From: Brevibacillus agri
GTDB lineage: Bacteria > Bacillota > Bacilli > Brevibacillales > Brevibacillaceae
Assembly: GCF_004117055.1 (NCBI RefSeq)
Contig: NZ_CP026363.1
Location: 3,805,001-3,869,000, forward strand
Length of the DNA stretch: 64,000 bases
Direction of reading: 5' to 3'
Shown here: positions 57,474 through 64,000 of the stretch, one piece after another
Layout: every line of letters starts with the position of its first letter
Position numbering within the stretch: the stretch's first letter is position 1
Made by a program: the position numbers and the translations under genes
The notes under the pieces: generated by a model
Databases searched by the model: none
What the model was told of the DNA's origin: nothing
Seen by the model: only the letters and a program-made list of their open reading frames with translations

Positions 57474-58367
57474 TCAGTTTTTCATCCGCGGGTCAAGCGC
57501 ATCCCGCAATCCGTCCCCGATCAGGTTGAAGCCGAGAACCGTCAGCATGATCGACAAGCCCGGGAAAATGACTGTCCACGGCGCCTTCTGGATGTACTGG
57601 CGAGAATCGGAAAGCATTTTCCCCCACTCCGGCTCCGGCGGTTGGGCACCAAGCCCGAGGAAGCCGAGCGCTGCCGCTTCGATAATCGCTGTCGCAATCC
57701 CCATCGTCCCCGTCACGATGATCGGCGCCAGGCTGTTCGGCAAAATGTGCTGCATGAGAATGCGCGAGTCTTTCATCCCGATTGCGCGGGCCGCCATGAC
57801 GAACTCCTCTTCCTTCAGGCTCAACACGCGCGAGCGCACCAGACGTCCAAAGGTCGGAATGTTGATGATGGCAATGGCCAGTAGCGCATTTTGCAAGGAT
57901 GGCCCCAGAATGGCGACAATCGCAATCGCCAGAAGAATGCTTGGAAACGCCAGCATGATGTCAAAAACGCGAGAGATGACGGTATCAATCCATCTGCCGT
58001 AAAAGCCCGCCAAGAGGCCCAAAATCGTGCCTGCCACGACGGAGCCGATGACCGAGAAGGTCCCGACCCACAAGGAAATGCGCGCACCGTAAACGACGCG
58101 GCTAAACACATCCCGCCCGTTGTAATCTGTTCCAAACCAATGCTCTTCGGACGGCGGCTTGTTTTTCATCACCAGCTCCCCCTCGTCATACGGGTACGGA
58201 GCAATCACTGGCGCAAAGACGGCAACTGCCACGAAAAACAGAATGATCGCCAGCCCCACCATCGCGAGCTTGTTTTTCCGCAAGGCTCTCCAAGCTTCCC
58301 GCCAAGGAGAGACAACTTCTTCCTCTTTTACTCTCAGGGATACCGTCTGTACTTGTGTCTCTGCCAT
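57474..58367 (-). CDS. dppC: Dipeptide/oligopeptide ABC transporter permease DppC
   Basis: 297 residues. An N-terminal cytoplasmic tail (about 1-30) with EEVVSPWREAWRALRKNKLAM, then six membrane helices. The EAA loop that contacts the ATPases is EAAALGFLGLGAQPPEPEWGKML (about 235-257). Second permease of the Dpp complex, cotranscribed with dppB 17 bases upstream. Nickel or oligopeptide import are alternatives. Confidence 0.92.
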   Translation of the reverse strand: MAETQVQTVSLRVKEEEVVSPWREAWRALRKNKLAMVGLAIILFFVAVAVFAPVIAPYPYDEGELVMKNKPPSEEHWFGTDYNGRDVFSRVVYGARISLWVGTFSVIGSVVAGTILGLLAGFYGRWIDTVISRVFDIMLAFPSILLAIAIVAILGPSLQNALLAIAIINIPTFGRLVRSRVLSLKEEEFVMAARAIGMKDSRILMQHILPNSLAPIIVTGTMGIATAIIEAAALGFLGLGAQPPEPEWGKMLSDSRQYIQKAPWTVIFPGLSIMLTVLGFNLIGDGLRDALDPRMKN

Positions 58368-58384
58368 GTCTCTTCGTCCCTCCC

Positions 58385-59395
58385 CTAGCGGTATTTAATG
58401 CGCGGATCGATATAGGCATACAGAAGGTCGACCAGGAGATTAATCAAGACGAAAATCGTAGCGATCACCAAAATGCCGGACTGGATCACCGGATAGTCGC
58501 GGTTGCCGATCGCTGTGAAAATGTAGCGGCCGACTCCTGGCCAGCCAAAAATCGTTTCGGTCAGCACCGCTCCGCCCAAAAGCAAGCCCGTTTGCAGACC
58601 GATCACCGTCAGCACGGGAATCATCGCGTTTTTCAGCGCGTGCTTGTACACGACCCAGAACTGCGCCAAGCCTTTTGCCCGAGCGGTCCGCACGTAATCG
58701 GCACGCATGACTTCCAGCATGCTCGAACGGGTAATCCGGGCGATAATCGCCATCGGAATCGTCCCCAAAGCCACGCCAGGCAGGATCAAATGCTTGATGA
58801 CCTCCCACAACTGATCCCACTGTCCAGCCAAAATCGTGTCCAGTATATAGAACTGCGTAATGGCCTCTACAGGATTACGCGAATTGTCGCGACCAACGGA
58901 TGGCAGCCATTTCAGTTCTTGCGCAAAGAACCACTGCTCCATCAACCCTAGCCAAAAAATTGGCATCGAAACACCGATCAAGGCGATCAGCATCGCACAG
59001 TAGTCAAACCAGGAGTTTTGCTTCCACGCAGACAAAATCCCTGCGTTCACTCCGATAATGACAGCGAAAAGCATGCTGACAATCGTCAGCTCGGTGGTGG
59101 CGGCCAAATACGGGCCGATTTCTTGCGTGATGCTTGCCCCGGAATGCAGGGAAACGCCCAAGTCGCCGGTAATAATCTGCTTCAAGTAGTCAAAATATTG
59201 AATGTACCACGGATTGTTCAAGCCTAAAACTTCCCGTAAATCTTCAATCGCTTTCGGACTTGCTTTCTCTCCCAATATGGTCAGAGCCGGATCACCTGGG
59301 ATGGCACGAATGATGGAAAATACGACGATGGACATGCCCAGTAGAACGGGGATGAGCATAAGAATTCTTCGGATGCTGTAGGATAGCAATGCCAT
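58385..59395 (-). CDS. dppB: Dipeptide/oligopeptide ABC transporter permease DppB
   Basis: 336 residues with six helices. The N-terminus SIRRILMLIPVLLGMSIVVFSIIR is the DppB/OppB start and GLLLGGAVLTETIFGWPGVGRYI is the EAA loop. The ATG follows GAGGAG with no space, so a TTG two codons later (59389) may be the true start. It lies after the binding protein, with a hairpin between them. Confidence 0.92.
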   Translation of the reverse strand: MALLSYSIRRILMLIPVLLGMSIVVFSIIRAIPGDPALTILGEKASPKAIEDLREVLGLNNPWYIQYFDYLKQIITGDLGVSLHSGASITQEIGPYLAATTELTIVSMLFAVIIGVNAGILSAWKQNSWFDYCAMLIALIGVSMPIFWLGLMEQWFFAQELKWLPSVGRDNSRNPVEAITQFYILDTILAGQWDQLWEVIKHLILPGVALGTIPMAIIARITRSSMLEVMRADYVRTARAKGLAQFWVVYKHALKNAMIPVLTVIGLQTGLLLGGAVLTETIFGWPGVGRYIFTAIGNRDYPVIQSGILVIATIFVLINLLVDLLYAYIDPRIKYR

Positions 59396-59429
59396 CTCCT
59401 CGCTTTCCTTACCAAAAAATAATGACTGC

Positions 59430-59473
59430 GTGCAAGAAAGAAAGGGTAAGAAGAGGGTCGCTCCTCTTACCCT
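59430..59473 (-). terminator. Intercistronic hairpin between dppA and dppB
   Basis: GGGTAAGAGGAG-type stem (59472-59463 with 59456-59444), followed by a T/C-rich stretch. Similar elements raise the binding protein over the permeases in other ABC operons. Confidence 0.45.
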
Positions 59474-59498
59474 GCTTGCTCATCGGATCAATCCAGTT

Positions 59499-61160
59499 TT
59501 ACTTGAGGTCAACCTTCTCCAAGCTCTCGGAGCCTTTTGGATGCGGCTTGTAGTTGATGATGTTGGCCTTGGCAGCAAGCGCAGGCGTCGAGTGCGCCAG
59601 TGGCACCATCGGCACGTCCTTGAAGATGATTTCCTGAACTTGCAGGTACAGCTTCTCGCGTTCTTCCTTGGTCGTCGCAGACTGGGCAGCCATCAGCAAC
59701 TTGTGCGCTTCTTCATTTGCCCAGCGCGTGCGGTTGTTTCCGCCGATGTTGTTTTTATCCAGCAAGGTCGCCAGGAAGTTGTCCGGGTCGCCGTTGTCGC
59801 CAGTCCAGCCCAGCATGAACATTTCCTGCTCGCCTGCTTTTGTTTTTTCCAGGTACGTCGCCCATTCCATGGTGACGATTTCCGCTTCTACGCCGATCTT
59901 TTTCAGGTCTTGCTGAATCGCCTCGGCAATTTTCACGCCATCCGGCATGTACGGACGAGCAACCGGCATCGCCCAGAACTTGATTTTGAAGCCGTTCGGG
60001 AAGCCTGCTTCTGTCAAAAGCTGCTTTGCCTTGTCAATGTTGAATTCGCGGTCTTGGATGTTGCTGTTGTGCCCCCAGATGGAAGGCGGCATCGGGTTCA
60101 CAGCCGGTTGTCCCAGTCCTGCGAAGAAGGCGTCGATGATCGCCGGCTTGTTGACCGCATACGCGATCGCTTCACGAACTTTCGGGTTGTCCAGCGGCTT
60201 TTTCTCTACGTTAAAGCCGACAAAGCCGATGTTCATGGACGGGCGCAGGATCAGTTGCAGATCGCTGTTGCCTTTCACCGTTTCCGCGTCATCCGGGTTC
60301 AGACCGTCCATCATGTCGATCTCGCCGGAAGTGAGCGCTGTCAGACGAGCTGTATTTTCAGGAATGACCTTGAACACGAGCTTGTCGAGCTTAGGGAAAC
60401 CAGCGTTCCAATAGTCCGGGTTTTTCTCCAGCGTAATGGTGTCGTTGCGCTTCCACTCTACGAACTTGAACGGTCCTGTTCCGACCGGTTTTTCGTTGAA
60501 CTTCTCAGGGCCCATCTCCTGTACCGCTTTTGGCGATGCAATCGCGAAGCAGGACATGCCCAGGTTTTGAATGAACGGGGCGAGCGGGCGGTTCAGGGTG
60601 AATTTCACCGTTTGCGCGTCTACCGCTTCTACACTCTTGATGACGTGTGTTTCGTCGCCTTTGTAGCCGCCGAACATGTCGTTGTAGTATTCGAAGCCTT
60701 CCTTGTTATGCTGCGGATGGTTCTTGTCGCTCCAGCGCTCGAAGTTCCATTTTACCGCCTCGGCATTGAAATCCGTGCCGTCGTGGAACTTCACGCCGCT
60801 GCGCAGATGGAACGTGTACGTCAAACCATCCGGAGAGATTTCCCACTTTTCAGCAAGGGAAGGCACTACTTCTGTGCTTTCTTCCGCGTAGCCTACCAGC
60901 GTATCGAATATGTTTTCCGTCACCTTGAACGATTCGCCGTCGGTTTGCGCGATCGGGTCGAGGCCCACTGTGTCGCCGCCGCGGCCGACGATCAGTTGCT
61001 TGGGTCCCGTTTTTGCCGGCTCTGGTGCCGAAGTCGCCGGAGTTTCTGTTTTTGGCTGTTCTGCCGGCGCCTGTGTCGTCTGAGAACCGCTGCATCCGGC
61101 AAGCAACATAGCCAGCGCCAACAGGCTGGTCATGGCTGCGGAGAGAACTCTCTTCTTCAT
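59499..61160 (-). CDS. dppA: Dipeptide-binding lipoprotein DppA/DppE type
   Basis: 553 residues. The lipobox LLAGC anchors at Cys23, followed by a Gln/Pro/Thr/Glu linker (to about 52) and a large cluster C periplasmic-binding fold with GLTYTFHLRSGVKFHDGTDFNAEAVKWNFER and the DppA-like GWTGDNGDPDNFLATLLD near the C-terminus, read in parts. The ATG follows GAGGGGG. The gene is between the two ATPase genes and the permeases. Confidence 0.92.
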   Translation of the reverse strand: MKKRVLSAAMTSLLALAMLLAGCSGSQTTQAPAEQPKTETPATSAPEPAKTGPKQLIVGRGGDTVGLDPIAQTDGESFKVTENIFDTLVGYAEESTEVVPSLAEKWEISPDGLTYTFHLRSGVKFHDGTDFNAEAVKWNFERWSDKNHPQHNKEGFEYYNDMFGGYKGDETHVIKSVEAVDAQTVKFTLNRPLAPFIQNLGMSCFAIASPKAVQEMGPEKFNEKPVGTGPFKFVEWKRNDTITLEKNPDYWNAGFPKLDKLVFKVIPENTARLTALTSGEIDMMDGLNPDDAETVKGNSDLQLILRPSMNIGFVGFNVEKKPLDNPKVREAIAYAVNKPAIIDAFFAGLGQPAVNPMPPSIWGHNSNIQDREFNIDKAKQLLTEAGFPNGFKIKFWAMPVARPYMPDGVKIAEAIQQDLKKIGVEAEIVTMEWATYLEKTKAGEQEMFMLGWTGDNGDPDNFLATLLDKNNIGGNNRTRWANEEAHKLLMAAQSATTKEEREKLYLQVQEIIFKDVPMVPLAHSTPALAAKANIINYKPHPKGSESLEKVDLK

Positions 61161-61286
61161 GAAAACATCCCCCTCTACTAAAGTGAAAACATGTTACTTG
61201 GATAGGTGGTCATTCATGTCGCTCCTGCCTCGCATCCCCCCTTTAACAAGGCAACCTTTTCAGCAGGCGGACATCCTACGTGCGGC

Positions 61287-62258
61287 TTACTGCTTGTACA
61301 GATGGCAAGCCACGAAGTGTCCGTCGCCCACATCCTGAAAAGCGGGACGAACAGAGCGGCATTCCTCTGTCACGTGCGGACAGCGCGTATGGAACGTACA
61401 GCCGCTGGGAGGATTCGCAGGACTTGGCACGTCGCCTTGCAAAATCACCCGCTCCCGCACAGCGTCGGGGTCCGGAGTCGGCACGGCAGACAGCAAAGCT
61501 TTTGTGTACGGATGAAGCGGATTCGTGTAAAGCTGGTTGCTCGTGGTCAGCTCCACGATCCGGCCGAGGTACATCACGCCCACCCGGTCGCTGATATGCC
61601 GCACGACACTCAGGTCGTGGGCGATAAACAAGTAGGTGAGGCCCATATCCCGCTGCAAATCTTGCATGAGGTTGAGCACTTGCGACTGAATCGACACGTC
61701 GAGCGCAGATACAGGCTCGTCGGCCACGATCAGCTTCGGATTGAGCATGAGCGCCCGGGCGATCCCGATCCGCTGGCGCTGCCCACCGCTGAACTGGTGC
61801 GGGTAACGCCTGGCGTGATAGCTGCTCAGCCCCACGACCTCGAGCATTTGCTGCACTTTTCGTTTGCGCTCGGCACTCGTTCCGATCCCGTGAACGATCA
61901 GCGGTTCTTCCAGAATCTTCTCAATATTGTGACGAGGATTCAGGGAAGCGAACGGGTCTTGGAAAACAATTTGCATATCGCGGCGCATTTTGCGCATCGC
62001 ATCCGTTGAAAGCGCGGTTACATTCACACCGTCAAACGTGACTTCACCCGCAGTCGGCTCGATCAGCCGCAAGAGCGAGCGCCCGGTCGTCGACTTGCCA
62101 CAGCCGCTCTCTCCGACCAGTCCCAGCGTTTCCCCGCGCTTAACCGTAAACGAAACATCGTCTACTGCTTTTACGACGCCTACTTCCCCGCCCAGGATGC
62201 CACCAGTGATGGGATAGTACTTTTTCAAGTTTTTTACGACGAGTAGTTCTTCTGTCAA
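61287..62258 (-). CDS. dppF: Dipeptide ABC transporter ATP-binding protein DppF
   Basis: 323 residues from a TTG, 8 bases after AGAGGAG. Walker [13 protein letters not shown] (about 44-55), signature [15 protein letters not shown] and Walker [13 protein letters not shown]. The C-terminal oligopeptide extension has the cysteine cluster [15 protein letters not shown], found in OppF/DppF and linked to an iron-sulfur site in some homologues. Partner of DppD just upstream. Confidence 0.93.
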   Translation of the reverse strand: MTEELLVVKNLKKYYPITGGILGGEVGVVKAVDDVSFTVKRGETLGLVGESGCGKSTTGRSLLRLIEPTAGEVTFDGVNVTALSTDAMRKMRRDMQIVFQDPFASLNPRHNIEKILEEPLIVHGIGTSAERKRKVQQMLEVVGLSSYHARRYPHQFSGGQRQRIGIARALMLNPKLIVADEPVSALDVSIQSQVLNLMQDLQRDMGLTYLFIAHDLSVVRHISDRVGVMYLGRIVELTTSNQLYTNPLHPYTKALLSAVPTPDPDAVRERVILQGDVPSPANPPSGCTFHTRCPHVTEECRSVRPAFQDVGDGHFVACHLYKQ

Positions 62259-62277
62259 CGGGCATGCTCCTCTCGGG

Positions 62278-63246
62278 TTATTCGCTCAGCCAGCAGCGGG
62301 ACAGGTGATTTTCCCCTACTGCTTTTAGCTGCGGCATTTCGCTGCGGCAAAGATCAGTCGCCTGATCGCACCGGGGCGCAAAGCGGCATCCGACCGTAAG
62401 CGAGCCGGGAATCGGCACATTCCCCGGGATGGAGTAGAGCCTCTCCTGCGACTCTTCCAGCTTGGGCAAGGAGTTGAGCAATCCTTTTGTGTACGGATGC
62501 TTGGGCTTTTTCAGGATCGTGCGAACGTCTCCCTCTTCGATGACGTTGCCCGCGTACATGACCACGACGCGGTGGCACATCTCCGCGACCACGCCCAAAT
62601 CGTGCGTGATGAGCAAAATGGCCGTCTGCGCCTCCTGGTTGAGTTGGCGCATCAGATCGAGAATTTGCGCCTGAATGGTCACATCGAGCGCCGTCGTAGG
62701 CTCGTCCGCAATCAACAGCTCCGGATTGCAGGCCATCGCCATGGCGATCATGACGCGCTGCCGCATCCCGCCGGAAAGCTGGTGCGGGTATTCATCGACA
62801 ATCGCTTCCGCTCGCGGAATCCCTACTTTTTTCAGCATGTCGATCGCGCGAGCCCGCGACTCTTTTTTACTGGCTTTCGTATGTAAGCGAACCGCTTCGC
62901 CGATCTGATTCCCGATCGTAAAAACAGGGTTCAGGGACGTCATCGGCTCTTGGAAAATCATCGCGATTTCATTTCCGCGTATGTCCCTCATCCGCTTTTC
63001 ATCGGCTGTTACGAGGTCTTCCCCTTTGAACTTGATTTTTCCCCCGACGATTTTTCCAGGTGGATTGGGCACCAGCTTCATGACTGACAAGGAAGTAACG
63101 CTTTTCCCGCAGCCTGACTCGCCTACGATGCCGACTACTTCTCCTTTGTTAACCGTGATCGTCACGCCATCAACGGCAGGGATTTGGCCGCGGTCCGTGA
63201 AAAAGTGCGTCTGCAGGTTTTCGATTTGAAGGACAGGATCTGACAC
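62278..63246 (-). CDS. dppD: Dipeptide ABC transporter ATP-binding protein DppD
   Basis: 322 residues from a GTG at 63246, 6 bases after GAGAGGTG; a GTG at 63255 is also possible but lies inside that site. Walker [12 protein letters not shown], signature [15 protein letters not shown] and Walker [12 protein letters not shown]. The C-terminal extension has [19 protein letters not shown], again with four cysteines. First gene of the dppDFABC operon, after a sigma-A promoter. Confidence 0.93.
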   Translation of the reverse strand: MSDPVLQIENLQTHFFTDRGQIPAVDGVTITVNKGEVVGIVGESGCGKSVTSLSVMKLVPNPPGKIVGGKIKFKGEDLVTADEKRMRDIRGNEIAMIFQEPMTSLNPVFTIGNQIGEAVRLHTKASKKESRARAIDMLKKVGIPRAEAIVDEYPHQLSGGMRQRVMIAMAMACNPELLIADEPTTALDVTIQAQILDLMRQLNQEAQTAILLITHDLGVVAEMCHRVVVMYAGNVIEEGDVRTILKKPKHPYTKGLLNSLPKLEESQERLYSIPGNVPIPGSLTVGCRFAPRCDQATDLCRSEMPQLKAVGENHLSRCWLSE

Positions 63247-63299
63247 GTGGCTCACCTCTCTTACCGATATATTCAGTAGAAAAAGATCTATCAGTAGAC

Positions 63300-63328
63300 A
63301 TTATGCCATTAATACAATTTTTTGGCAA
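63300..63328 (-). promoter_or_regulatory. Likely sigma-A promoter of the dpp operon
   Basis: TTGCCA (63328-63323), a 17-base spacer and CATAAT (63305-63300) on the minus strand, 54 bases before dppD. The A/T-rich stretch 63329-63390 just upstream could hold a regulator site, but I found no clear operator. From there to 63483 I see nothing I can name. Confidence 0.6.
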
Positions 63329-63483
63329 CACAATAAATTCTAACTATTATATTTTTGCTGACTATATCGAATATTCCTCCTTCCTCCCCCAATTTCATTC
63401 AAAAATTTTCGCTTGCGGCACGGAGCGCAGGCGCCATCTGCGTTGCACAGTTTGCGGCAAATCGTTCCCCGCCCGCCTGACAC

Positions 63484-63514
63484 GCAAAAAAGACCCGCTC
63501 TGACGGGTCTTTTG
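63484..63514 (-). terminator. Terminator after yqxA
   Basis: AAAAGACCCG and CGGGTCTTTT form a ten-pair stem, followed by TT on the minus strand. It ends the spoIIP-yqxA transcript. Confidence 0.88.
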
Positions 63515-63559
63515 TCACTGAGGATTTGTACACCCCTTCTTTTTGCGCGTAAACAAAAT

Positions 63560-63868
63560 CTACGGCTCGAAAAAACTTCCTACCCAATCGACAAACATTT
63601 GCGCTCCATTTTTGATGCTGTCGCCCAATGTCAAGCCCACACGGCTCACGTAGTTGACCATTTTCTCCGGCCCTGCCGTCTGCACCTGCTTGCCCATCAC
63701 TGCGATTTCCATCTGACCTTGATCGACTTTTTTGATGTAAAAGGTCTGCGCTTTTTCTTCGGGCACTCCGCTCACCTTGGAGATTCCCCGCTCCGCCGTT
63801 TGCAGACCAATCACCACGCCGACCAGCAAAATGATTAACAGACCTGTCAGCTTCACCGTCACGTTCAT
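63560..63868 (-). CDS. yqxA: DUF3679 protein YqxA
   Basis: 102 residues from the ATG at 63868, 6 bases after AGGTG. One membrane helix (about 5-24, VKLTGLLIILLVGVVIGLQT), then GISKVSG and a soluble part similar in plan to Bacillus YqxA. It lies directly downstream of spoIIP, as in Bacillus, but there it is next to lepA, which here is about 16 kb away. Function unknown, likely sporulation-related by context. Confidence 0.82.
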   Translation of the reverse strand: MNVTVKLTGLLIILLVGVVIGLQTAERGISKVSGVPEEKAQTFYIKKVDQGQMEIAVMGKQVQTAGPEKMVNYVSRVGLTLGDSIKNGAQMFVDWVGSFFEP

Positions 63869-63873
63869 GCCCA

Positions 63874-64000
63874 TCACCTCTTCGCAGGCTCTTCCGCTAC
63901 TGTTTTGCCTACTTTTTCGGCCTGCAGGTAATAAGCGGCAAAGACATCGGCCAATGCCTCCGCCGTATTCAAGCTCTCCTGCAAGGTGTTCTCCGTGCCA
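63874..64000 (-). CDS. spoIIP: Stage II sporulation protein P (C-terminal end only)
   Basis: About 41 codons run from the window edge to the TGA at 63874-63876. They read TENTLQESLNTAEALADVF and end VAEEPAKR. This matches the C-terminal helix of the SpoIIP amidase, which works with SpoIID and SpoIIM in engulfment. The assignment rests on this tail and on the yqxA neighbour. Confidence 0.65.
   Translation of the reverse strand, partial: GTENTLQESLNTAEALADVFAAYYLQAEKVGKTVAEEPAKR

Noticed and set aside
59430..61181. 583-codon plus-strand open frame opposite the dipeptide-binding protein
   Set aside because: Shadow of dppA; composition and lack of motifs argue against coding.

Overview
The window looks like a chromosomal segment of a spore-forming Gram-positive bacterium, most probably Brevibacillus or a close relative. 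The evidence is the Bacillus-type gene order of the sigA, glyQS, era, floA, dnaK and lepA loci, the sporulation genes yqfC, yqfD and the tail of spoIIP, a surface-layer homology (SLH) protein, CIRCE and T-box control, and a moderately high GC content. Most genes are on the minus strand. No tRNA or rRNA gene, CRISPR array, prophage or insertion sequence was seen.

Reading the minus strand from the right edge, the order is the spoIIP tail and yqxA, then an accessory block, then lepA, hemW, hrcA-grpE-dnaK-dnaJ-prmA-rsmE-mtaB, a second accessory block, then rpsU, yqeY, nfeD, floA, yqfC, yqfD, phoH, ybeY, dgkA, cdd, era, yqzL, recO, glyQS, ccpN, yqfL, dnaG, sigA, a small insertion, trmK and yqfO, and finally an SLH protein with an S41 protease and a phosphodiesterase cut by the left edge. 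The blocks cover heat shock and protein folding, ribosome and tRNA modification, translation initiation and charging, DNA priming and the housekeeping sigma factor, membrane-raft proteins and envelope stress.

The accessory block between yqxA and lepA (about 47.9-63.5 kb) holds a dipeptide ABC transporter (dppDFABC order), a M24 Xaa-Pro peptidase, an alpha/beta hydrolase, a BtuFCD-type ABC transporter followed by a methyltransferase with an N-terminal rubredoxin-like domain, an ECF sigma/anti-sigma pair, a GNAT protein and a HIT protein. The block between mtaB and rpsU (about 27.8-36.5 kb) holds a Nudix hydrolase, deoC, an lrgAB-like pair, a Na/Pi symporter, an rRNA methyltransferase, an orphan protein, convergent ddl and murF, and a HIT protein.

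The most interesting signal is upstream of the BtuFCD-type operon. A cobalamin riboswitch with its own terminator is followed by an independent sigma-A promoter that overlaps a perfect 7-1-7 Zur (zinc) box, so the transporter and the rubredoxin-methyltransferase fusion appear to be under both vitamin B12 and zinc control. Other notable features are a textbook SigW-type promoter before nfeD-floA, the absence of pgpH between phoH and ybeY, and several small genes that are easy to miss (rpsU, yqzL, a 54-residue membrane protein and a 68-residue helix-turn-helix protein).
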